64,000 nt of DNA from Lingula anatina (Eukaryota > Brachiopoda > Lingulata > Lingulida > Lingulidae). Both the position numbers and the translations under genes were made by a program. Position 1 is the stretch's first letter; each line of letters starts with the position of its first letter. The notes beneath the pieces were generated by a model. It saw only the letters and a program-made list of their open reading frames with translations. It did no database searches and was not told the DNA's origin. Shown here in pieces: positions 36,701-48,700 of the stretch. The stretch is taken from assembly GCF_001039355.2 (NCBI RefSeq), contig NW_019775780.1:601775-665774 (forward strand). The letters run 5' to 3'.

Positions 36701-39700
36701 GCTTGCGTTTTCTGTTGTGCTATGTAGTATGGATCAGAGGTGTTTTGGTCACAGTGGGAGATGTTAGTTGAATGGGACTGGTTGTCTTCCCCCAGTCTCT
36801 TGTACAGGTACTGAGTCATGAGAGGTGAAAACCCCATGAGGGCAAAGAAGTACAGGAACATAAATGGCTCCACTGTAATTGGACATTTGGGGACGTAATT
36901 TGGTCTGTCATTTTTCTTGTTTTCGTCCTTGGTGTCCACAACTGTGGCGTACTTTGTGGTCCCCCCACTGCCCTTCTCACTGGACAGCAATGGCTGTTCT
37001 TCCTCCCTCTCCATGTTGAACAGTCACCTTGCAATGTGGTGTCACTGTGCGATGTGCTGTCTCCTCCAGGAAGAGAACAAAATATCATTTTGTGAAATAG
37101 TGGTAGGATTAGTTTTTTAATAAAGCATATCATCAAAGTACCCACATTTTGGTGATCAGTTTGTAGTGACATCATTTGAATAGATCTACGGACTGCTGTG
37201 TTGTATATATACAGTTGATAAAAAATCAAGGTGAAAAAAAAACAGCATGCTGCAATCTTATGAGGCAGTTGCTATAGTATCAGAAATAGGGAAAGAAGGG
37301 GAAAAAAATACAACATTACAGGCTTATCTTCACAGAAGCTGCATATTTTTCATTTCAAGAAGTGGACTATTTAATGGTGGGAATACAGACACACTCACAT
37401 CAGACCTCCATTTAATAAAGAATGTACAGCCCGTAATTGACTTCACTTAGCTGCATGACTTACCTAAACAGATTACACTTTAGGTGTTAAAATGGTGTTG
37501 ATATCTGTTCAGATGAGGGAGATCTGTGTGAAATTGATATGACAGTTTTTGCCCCAAAAATGCTTCTGTTATCAGCTCGAGTTGGCAAATTCAGCCTGAT
37601 AAATTTTTGATGCAACAACATTATCTTATAATATGACTATGTTCATTTTTGTATTATTTAAGCAGATAAAAAAAAAATCCTTTTGTACTGACACCCTAAC
37701 CTACATGATGTTGCAAATATGTTAATCCACCTTATATCATTTAAAAATAAATAAATAAATAAAACATTATTTTGTGGCTATAGAACAGACAGCAAGATGG
37801 CTGACTAGATTTTTCTTTATACATTCATTGTATATACTACATTTCATCTACTAGCATACTGCAGAGTCACTCTTGATTATATTCCTCTTTTATGTAGTAA
37901 CAGGGTTGAACTTACTTTGTTGTCTTTGCTCAGCTTTGCACCTTTAGCATATTTTTCCTTTCTTACATATCATTCAGTATGAAGTCAAACAAACACGGAA
38001 ATACTCCTGTAAAATACCCTTAATCTTTTTTCAAATTTGCATGGCTGATTATACGTTTCAGAAATTGTTGTCATCAGTTACTCTGCTACTAGACTCATGT
38101 CAAATCCTTAGCACTTTGCCTTGTGTTGCTAATACCTAACTTATTTACATATCTCAGGTGATATAAGTAGTCATATGATGTTTGTCCACGGTCTAGAGGT
38201 CATCTAAAACAAGGCACCATATCAGAGTTAGTGTTCTATTTCTTGGTCCAGGGTTGTGGCAACAGTCTTGTTGTGGACACAGAACATACCATGAAACTGT
38301 TAATATAAATCTGACATATGTAATGTCATATGTACTTTTACTTTGATTTTTAAGGGTTTTAAGTCCGTTTGACAAAGAAATGCAATCTGGAAAAAAAAAA
38401 AAGAAAAAATGAAAGTAAAGAAGGGAAGAAGCTGTATTTGCATGGGCATCTAAATTATATTTAAGTGGTATAAGATATTAAAATAACATAAAATGTCCAA
38501 TGTAATGTTGAATTATAGTTTGTGTTTGGTGTGCATTGTGGCTGTTATCTTGAGAATGATGACTCAGATGGTTCAGGGGGTCAAGAATTTAACAGTTTTA
38601 ATCAGCTGACCATAATATACACATTTAGTATATATATATACATACACACTCATATTATTTACATTTACTTATTCACAATAGTAATTATTTACAGACACTT
38701 TCAATGAATATTATGTGCAGGCACTCACAGTGTAACTCACTGTAAATACTAAGATTACCTGTTTTATATGCTATCCCCATATAACTTCCAAGCTATTGTC
38801 TGAAGTGTTCTGTAAGATTTTATATAAAATTATGATTAAATTTGAAATTTGATATAATTGTACAATACAGTGTTATTTTAAAACATTTTGTGGTCTCTCT
38901 CTATACCAATCCTAAAAAATTAAGTACATTTGGGATAAAGAAAAATCAAAAATATACACTAACTAATGACTTTTTTATATTAAGTAATATGTTATAAAAC
39001 TTTTATTGGCATACATATGAAATCAATGCCCTAGAATTCTAAAAATTTAGTAATGCTTAATTCAAACTTGTTGAAGTAGGACTAATTGTTTTCAACTTAC
39101 TTAGCGCAAAATGCAATCCAACGATTCCCCAGTTCATGTCAGACTTACCCAATGCCACATAAAGGAAACCCCAGTACACAAAATGACCGATGATACAATT
39201 TATTCATTGATGCTTGGTAACTACATCTCCAACTTCTAAACTCCCAGTCTCTTGGTACTCATGCTGTCATCTGTGTTCTCCAAGTCTGATCGCCCCAGGT
39301 CTCTTGAACACTCTCCTTAAATCCAACTTACTACCCTTATGTGATGTGATAGATACTAATCTTGATTACTTTAAATTGCAGGATTTTAACAGATTTTAAT
39401 TAAAATTGTTTTTTATCAGTTTTGTACAAAGAAGTCACCATGCCTCAACACATTCCCTCATAAAGTGCTCGGTATCTTATGTCGGACATGGAAAAGAGAA
39501 TAAAGATGCAATATTGATCAAGAGTATAGACCTACTAAGTTGTTAAAATCTTGAAATCAAAGATTTGATAGTTTCTTTTCTTCTTGCAGGGATTTGATGT
39601 GTTCTCCAAGCTTAGGCAGATATGTTTCTTTACACCTCACCGAGAGCTGCGAGAGCACCTTATTTCAGAACTCCTGGTGGCACAGCAGTGGAGAAGGGAA

Positions 39701-42700
39701 GAACGCAATACAATTAACTATCTACACCAGGTGGAGACACTGTACACATGTCAGAGCTTTGAAAAGTCATGTCTGCTCAAGAAGGATGGAGGTGGCAGGC
39801 AAGCAAATATTATAATATATTTCCTCAATTTATACTTCTTTTCACTGTAGAAGCCTGTGCCATTGTATAGTGTTTCTATACAGTAGAGAATGTCACAGCT
39901 TTCAAGTTTTTTTTTCCATTTTGAAATTTTTCTCACTTTTTTACTATAAAGAAAAAAATGAAGTAATATTTAGAAAAGAATAAGCTCTAATGATTTAAGA
40001 AATATAATTTTCATGTCAGCTATTCTTGAAAAATATTTCTCAGTGCATAATTACCAATTTTGAAAGAAAAATCTCTTCTTAGTTGTATGGAGGATCCTCT
40101 AAGCCTTCAGTCTTCCTATGAATCCCACCCAGAACTGCTGAGTCACTGTGGTGACCTGGTACCTCTAGAGGACAAAAACAGTGAGACATCACACTATGCA
40201 CACCTATTGCTGGACTGGGTACATACCTGGGATACCAGCACCAGGGAACGCATTCTGCTAGATGTACTTCTTTATAGCAGTGGCAGAGGTAATAGGATGG
40301 ATCTTTTGATTTTAAATAGTCAAATAGTCCTGTCACTTACATCTATTTGTCTGTCTCTCTGTCTTTTTTTTTTAATCATCGCTGTCTTTCTACTACAAAG
40401 TCTCAAGACCTTCCCTCTGTGTTTAAATTTAGGGGATATAGAGCTTTATATACTTAAGTCTGGTGGATAAATCTCCTAGGCTTCCTTTGCAATCAGCAGT
40501 ACTTCATAAATTTACAGAAAAAAAAGAAAAAAAAACTTGCTGAAGTTAAGTGAAAAGTAGCCATGGTTCTTGCAATATTTTCATGAGTCTTATAAAGGAA
40601 TCTTTTCTTACAATTTTTGCAGATAACACTGGAGCTTTACAGAATACTTTTGCATTGTTACTCAAAATATGTTTTCTTGTTTTGTAGACCCAACCAACAT
40701 ACCCATTTCCTCTCAGACCCTTTTTGACTACCTGACTAGCCACAATGACTATGCACGCTTGCTGCATTGGGTTCAGTCCAGCTTCCCTACTGAAGGTGAA
40801 GAGGTCAAGATCATGTGGCCTTACAAGAAACCCCTGACTGTTGATCTGATCCAGAACTCGACCTATTGTATTCCCTACCTCAAGGAAAGATTATTAGATG
40901 AAATTGCTAGGTATGTCTCAATTCTAACCAAGTTGTGCTCAGTATACAACATAGCTTATTGGTGACACAATTTGGTGAAACATAATCAGATATATAATAC
41001 AGTTAATTCTTGCAGTTTAATATAAATTTCTTACAGTGCTAATTGATATTTTTAAAGACATTATTTTGTTCTACTGTAATGCCTTTATGAGAAAGAGTAC
41101 TTCATTTTTCTTTCTGATTTTTTTCAGGCGAGGTGTGTTCATTCCAAGTGAACTTCAAGACTTCAGTCAGTTGTTAAAAAGATTGGGAAGGATTCATCAG
41201 TCAGTTTCAAAAAACAATCCATGTTTTCTGCAAACCAAGTCGGGTTACAATCAACTGACATTCCATAAGAAAATGATACATTTCCTTACAGAGGAATATA
41301 TGCCCCAGGTGCTGTACTATTACCTGGATTATTTTAGGTAAGAGTTCCTGTGTAAAAGGGTGACCTTTGTTAATAATTTCAGTGAGAGTGCCATATAGGT
41401 TTATCTCTTAGCAAATTCTTGGATATAAGATTGTATAATGATTCGATGATTCGAGGATGTATTTAGTATAAAGGCAGTCATATACTGTTTGATTGTTAAC
41501 AATTAAGGATCAGGAGGATGAAGAAGCCTTTCATCTCATTTGTTGATATTAAATTCCTTTTTTAATTGCACTGTATATATTTAGCTCATTTATTGGATTA
41601 AATTATCATGCTGCTTATCTCTCCCTTTAGACTTGGTCTTGACCAGGAGAGTTTAGACAAGCTGGGGCTCACCACAGCCAAGCAGACCTGGGTGGCAATG
41701 CTTGTCCAGTTTAGACTGCTGGCTCATAACTACACAGGTGATGATATGACAATTCTTACTTTTATTTTTTTTAGCAGTTGGGTTCATTTAAATTCCTATT
41801 TAATTTTTCATAGTAATAAAAAGAAAGAATGAAATTGTAAATGCTTTTGTATTTTGAACAGATGCAATGTTTTTGTGTTAGTAAAAGATAGGAAGAAATC
41901 AGATATGCAGCATATGCTTTCATTAGCTGTTTTACAAATGCATGAAGATGTATGCTTTTTTTTGTAAAAAACATCATTTTATACAATTTGATGAAAAATG
42001 AGATATGTATCTGCTGGAGTGACCTCATTATTAAATTATGAATATGATTTTTTACTGTTTTAGATCCCAGTCAAGTGTTTTCCGCCAGCCTGTCATGTGC
42101 TCGTCATATTCTCCACCTCAGCACTGTCACTGTGGAGGACATGTTGGAGGCAGGACACATTGTCTGGGCCATGGGAATGCTACTCACATCTCCACATAGT
42201 ATTAATCAGGTAATGGGGAAACAGTGAAGATATGAAGACAATGTGTTTGTTTAGTTGGAAAGCATTAGATAGAGCTGTAAATTAAGGTTATTTAATGGTT
42301 GAACGTGGCATGGGTCATAAAAATTATGGCAATTCTCCCTAGAAACAACCATAGCAGAAACATATTAGTGACCAAATCTGTTATTTGTAGTCTTGTTGAC
42401 ATTCTTTTCTTTCAATTATCACTTTTGTTATCTGAAAATTACTTGACCTTACATAGATCTTGACTCATTTCAGGTGCTGTCAGGATCTGTCCAAGATGAC
42501 AGGCTTGGACGGATAGATCCCCAGCGTCTACGTGAGCAGTTGGCTGTCTACCCCAAGCTCCAGGCAGCCCTGTTTCCTATGGGAGCTGAGGACAGTGTGC
42601 CCCAGCAGGACATCACAGTGTATCAACTCCTGCAGGGAACCACACACTTTGACCCTTCCAAGTCCTTCCTCTGGCAGACCACTAATAACGTGAAGGCAGC

Positions 42701-45700
42701 TGATGGTAAGGGCTTATGATTTCATGAGTTAGCATAGGAAAAGATTTCGCACTCCAAGTTAAAAAAGTTTATTTGTAGCTGTATTACTGTGAAGACATGA
42801 TGCTCCAGTTATACTTGATATGCTCAAAACATGCTGTTCAAAAAGAAATAATGATCTCGTATTTCCCTGCAAAAAAAGAATCTACAGTGACACATCCATT
42901 TATTTAGATTTGATAGAAAGTCCTTTTCCTTGCGTTTGATTTTTTTTCTTTTTTTTTTTTGCAAGTGAATTCTAAAAGTGAAGTATCATTTGTTTTGTAT
43001 TATTGTGCACACACAACATCATTTGATTACTGAACATGTGGCAACAGAGAGCTCAGTATCACTATTCTAAATCTCTCAATAGCAGGCATCTTACTTAAAA
43101 TTTCAGAAGAAGAGACAGAACTCCCTCATTTCTCCCTTCCGTCTTTGACCAGCAAATATTCTTACAAGGGACAACTTGGCTTCACATATTATCTCAAACA
43201 TGGGCGTCCAACATTTGCCTTCCATGCCTTCATCACTGGGGAAATCCAGGATGGAGCAACTGTGATTATGCCAAGAAGGTATGATAGAACTTTGTGAATC
43301 ATCTAAATAATTTTTTTGCTAACAGTGATATTGGATATTATTCTTTGAATTACTGAACACAAGCTTATGTAGGGGAGCTCTTATCTTCTGAAATTATACG
43401 AGCTTGGTAACTCACTAGTGTTGAGGTAAATATTTAATTTTTTTATGCAGGTCAATCAGGAGATTGTCATGGAGACTTAACCATTTTTATCTCTCACATA
43501 ACAACAGTGATAGTCCTAATCTCATATTTTGTTTGGTGACTTAAATACATTGAAAAAAGCAGAAAATGTACTTTGACATGAAATTAGCATGGAATTTGCT
43601 CTTAGGCTGCTATATGCATTAGGAAGACTCTATGTTTTGAAGTTTGTGGTTTGTTGCTGAAAAATATTGAGTTTAATTTTTTACCATCTAACTGTTTTTT
43701 CAGACAGCAAATGGCCTATCAGAGAGCACATGTTCTGGCTATCCAGCAGTTTAATAACACAGTTGTAGCTGCAGCATGTGTGGCATTTGCAGAAATGATA
43801 GGAAAAGATAGCACTGCAATTAGAATTCACCTGCAGGTATGCACCTGTCTCTGTTATAAACTCAATCTTTTGATGAGGAAAATACTAAGGTCTTCTATAA
43901 TGAGTACTGTGTTTATATGAAAAGGTGTCAAAGAGACCTGATATTTTTAAGTATTAAAAAAAAATTGTCAGCTTACTTAAAAGTAAGCATTGGATTCCAT
44001 GGTTATGATTCCCTATGTAAGGAATAACTAATCCATGTATAAGAAGCCTTAAAAGGCTTCTTATACATGGATTAGTTATTTTTATTGAAGGTTGCCAAGA
44101 CTTTGTATACTTATAAAACCAGTGGAGTCTCCAGCTCACTGTATCAAAGAAAGGCTGCAGGGGTATGCACGGAGAAAGAAATTAGTGAGTTTTATGCTTT
44201 CTTTATTAACATTCAACTGCAAAATAATGATTTCTTCTGATTGATTTAGGATTAAACCCAGTTCTTAGTCACAGCTTATTTTGCTGGCTTCTGATGTTGT
44301 ATCTGCTCAGTGTTGGTTATATATATAAATGTGTGTTGTTTCCTTGATTTTTAACATTTTGATGATGTCTAATTATCCAGGCAGTTTACTCCTGCCCTGT
44401 GTGTACCATAGAAGGAAGTCTGCAATGCAGGTGCTCTCTTTGTTGGAGGAAGCCGTGGCTTGGAAGATAGATCATGATAAGCTGAAAAAGTAAGTTGCTT
44501 AGATAAACATGGGAGTGACTTTGAATTACCAATTAATCTGGCAGAGAAACAGCTTAATACAGATGTGGCAAAACCCAGTTTATTTTGACTTTCTTATTTG
44601 AAGATGCTGGTGTACATTTTGCTGCCATCTAAACTAGTCTACTTCTTGCCAAAGCTGAGTCACAGCTAAAGCTGTGCACATACATTGTTACTGCAATTGC
44701 TTGTGTCACTTTATATGAAGGACTCAAAGCAGGCCAATTTAAATGATGGACTAAACATCAAAACTAATCTTTTTAAAAATAATTTATTACTTAAGTACTA
44801 CCAGGTTATCAGCTAGGACATCAGTTTTGCTTCAAATTGTTTGGTTTGATTAAAAATTGATGCATTTTTTCTTTTTTTTTTAAAAATATTCTGTATTTCT
44901 AAGGACCAGTCTTGATGCCAGCAAGGAGTGGCTGATAGTGATACTGTTTTGTCATGTCCAGAAGCTCAAACTGACCACCACCTACCTGCTGGAGTGTGCA
45001 AAAGATGACCATTGGGTCCGCTTCCTCAACTTTGCTCAATTGTATCAGTATCCAAAGGAACTGGTCAGTTTGTGGCCACTCAGCAGATTTTTATATTTTG
45101 ACTTAAATTACTATAGGAAAAAAGTGTATATGACAGTGTAATTTTTGTAAAATGATATAGTTATTAGAAATATATAAACTTACATTGTGAAACTGATAAA
45201 ATCTGCTTTTTTTTTAAACATTGTGCCATTTTAGGGTTTTGAAGTAAAATGACTTTTAAAACTTGATATTGTTATCCTAACAACAGTTATTTAAGACCAA
45301 TTAAGGGCAACATTGTTCAACTCCACATCATTGTCTTCTGGTATGCACAGTATTTACTTCTCTTCCAGCTGGTTGAAGTGGTCTCCAGTTTCCGTAGCTC
45401 TCACCTGAGGGAGCACCTGCGACATGTTGTGGAAACTGTACAAGTAGACCGTGTGAAGACAGAGGAAGACTCTGGTGTGGGAGGGGGCAGTAAGAGACAG
45501 GCACAGTCCAACAGGTCCAGAGACTCTAGAGCAACCCTGTATTCAGCCCTTGGAATTTCCAACAAAGAAAAAGGTGAGGGTTTTGTTACATGGTGGATTT
45601 ATTTTCTTGTGAGAATATCAGGTATCAAAACATCTGACATCTGCTGTAAATGTTGATGTAAGAAAAAAGATCACCATCAAATTTTTTCTGAGTAATCCAG

Positions 45701-48700
45701 TGATTAAACTTGTATAGAGATCTAAGTAGACTATATTTTGATTGTAATCATGAGAGAAAAGTGTTGCCAACATTTTAAAAATAATTTTTCTGGTGTTTAG
45801 AAAGCAGCAGTAGTGATGAAGAAGCAGGAGAGGAGACATCTTCACCAAAACCTACAGTGGCCTCAGCACAGCAACACCAAGAGGAAGCAGCACCTGAGGA
45901 GATGCAGGAGGCCCTGCTGAACCCAGATGTCTTACCAGAAGATGTGTTTGGGGTGTTGTTTGCCTGCCAGGCTCAGCCCTGTCCCTGGAAAGCCATGATA
46001 GCCCACAGTGTGGCTCTGAAGAACCCTGTACTTGCTCTGCTGGCTGCATGCATTCAGGTGAGACTGGTCCTGAAAAATGGGGAGAGGGAGAGATGAGACA
46101 TGTAACAAAGTAAAACAAAACATCTTTTTGATTTTGTTGTCTCTTTCATGGAATTATATTGTTTCCGCAGGAATAAAAATGATATAATTATTACTGAATT
46201 TAATTTAAAGATCTTGACTTGAAAAGCATGGCAACTTGGGACAGGGAAGGTAGAAGTAACATATCACTTTATAAAGGCTGTAATTTGAATAATCTGAATT
46301 AAGAATTTGTAAAAGAAATGAACTTTTTTAAAAGAAAATAAGCTTCTTTCAAAGACCATTCTGTAGAACTTGATTCATAGATATGAATATAATTAAACTA
46401 TATTCATATCTGCATATCAGTTTCTACTGAACAGAAATATTGAAGTATTTTCTTCCATTATATCTTGCTGTAGGGGGCCTCCACTCTGGACTGCCTGTGT
46501 GCCTGGCTGCTGACCTCCCTGGATGTGGAGACCTGTGGAGAGGCTCTCAGTGCCATGGATTACTCCAACAACTCTCTCTTCAAGATGGAGGACCTCAGTC
46601 TGCTTCTTCATTTCTACTTGCAGAAAAACTGGGTTTCCATGGCAGCCACTGGGTTTTACATTTTTCAGCCTGTAAGAGTTTTTTTTTTTTTAGGGGGGGG
46701 GGGGCTCTCAGATCTTGATACTTATTTTTTGGTGGGTGGAAGGGTATCAGTTCACAATATTGGATAGGAGATTCAAATTGCCAGTAAGAGTTTTTTGAGT
46801 AAAATAGTTGTGCTTAATTCAATATAAGACAGTGATGTATAGCCATTGTCACTGATAAGGAAGATAGACGTGTTTGAGTGGTGATTTACAGTAATAAGTG
46901 ATATCTTTATTTTTCTTGACAATTTCATTACTGTTTTTTACTGCTGTGCTTTTTTATAAGTTTACACCTTCAGTTAAATTTGGCCTTCTTTTTGCAGCAA
47001 TCACCACTGGTTCCCTTCCTCTCTTTTTATGGGAATTTTATGGAGAACAAAAGGTTTGAAAAGAGCTCTCTAATGTTAGAGGAATTCAAAGAACTAATGC
47101 TAAAGGTAGGTACATGTATATTTTCAGCAGGATGAAAGACTGGGAAACAGTCGTGTTGTCCTTTATAACAATAAAAAATCATATTCCAGTTATATTAAGA
47201 ATATATTTAAGTAAGGTAGTCGGCATCTTATAAGCTAGGTACAGAATCACTCTCTTTATATTTTGAAATAATCCCCCTTAAAGTCTTACTCATATTATTG
47301 TTATATCATTGAAGAGTGCATATTTTCTCTACTGTTCAGTATCGGCGTCGGAGCCCAAGGACTCAATACCCACCAGACCTGATAGGAGACATATTGTGGG
47401 TAGAAGAACAGGCCAGCAGCATGGTGAACTTTGCCCTCAGGAACATGGCGTCTGCTCATGATCTGCTGCAGTTTCTGAGAATTGTGGACCAGAGTGCAGT
47501 GACCAGAGCATTTGGATGTGAAGGTATGTTTTTATGAAATGTGAAATATTAGAATTTTTCCCTATTTATTCCTTGCTTGTTTACTTTTAGGATAACATGT
47601 AATATAATGGTAGACATTTTTCCTTTGATTTGCAATTTTGTATATGTAAATGAATTTACATCTTGAATATTGAATTTTTTTCAGTTCCTGATGTGAACAA
47701 ACTTTGTCGTCTGTACAACATTCTGTACAATGCAGATATCCAGGTGGAATTTGATTGTTTGATCAGAAATGATACGAGATACTGTGAGGATATTGTTAAT
47801 AAGTTACAAGAGAAGCAACTCTATAATGAGGCCAGAATATTTGCAGAAATATCAGGAGTTGCTAAAGACGAGATTACTATAAAGCAGGTAAGGCATAGCT
47901 TAGTCTGACTGTTGAAATGCAAGTGGACTACAAATTCACAAACCTTTTCATTTGATTAGGAGAGAGGAATTTGTTAGGATTTGGAATATTAACTAAATAA
48001 GACAGTCAAAAAGTGTTTGTTTGGGAACTAACTGCTGCATGGAGTTGATGTTTTGATTCAGTCATCATTTTCTTCCTCAGCTTCAAGTAGAACTGGCCAA
48101 GTTGCAACAGTCCAGTGTGTGGCAGTCAGAACAAGGTCGGGTTGCATTCTGGAACCATTGTGATGAGCTAATGAAGAAATATCAGATTGATGTGGACAAA
48201 GCAGCAGCATTCTTCAAGGTGAATCTTCAGTGTGGAATTTACTGCTATTGTTTTAATAGTGTGTTTGTCTTTAAAAGTTTTGGTAAAATAAAGGTTGGAA
48301 TTAATGACTTAAGGATCAGAGCAGTGATATCATGTATATTACTACCAGCGAGATTAAGCTCATTCAAGTAAAATGGTGGCAATGGATGTATCTGTTTTAG
48401 TTGTGGAGAGGGGTTTACAAAATGTATGGGTTGGTAAATATGCAAAGTTCAGTTCATGGTAAAAAGAAGACAAAAGGCCAAGTTCAAGGTCACATTCAGA
48501 TTGCCAGTACATGACTTGCTATTCACCTTTAATTGTGGGTGTATCTATGGGTGTATCTCTGCCAGCTTTGGAGATATAAAGGCGGGGAAATGAGGAAAGC
48601 TTAAGTCGTGATGAAAAGTAGGTCAAAGGTCAAATTCAAGGTCACATTAATATTACCAATATATGACTTGCTGTTCAAGTTCATCAGAAAAAAGGGGTGT

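Larger units (their letters stand above)
33093..39589 (+). other. SPG11: 6.5-kb spatacsin intron 11, host of a nested gene
   Basis: Lies between the spatacsin exons ending QNM at 33092 and starting GFDVF at 39590. It contains the whole SLC46-type gene on the opposite strand (34134-37014). The parts 33093-33960 and 37230-39589 show no other convincing gene. A 48-codon minus-strand frame near 39090-39200 is discussed as a finding. Confidence 0.85.

Noticed and set aside
39214-39399. 61-codon frame that vaguely recalls the start of LINE endonucleases
   Set aside because: The resemblance is a few residues only and stops interrupt the alternative frames; not enough to call an element.
48620-48632. 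DR1 motif as a functional hormone response element of spatacsin
   Set aside because: It belongs to a degenerate tandem repeat, so presence alone does not support regulation of this gene; kept only as a repeat property.
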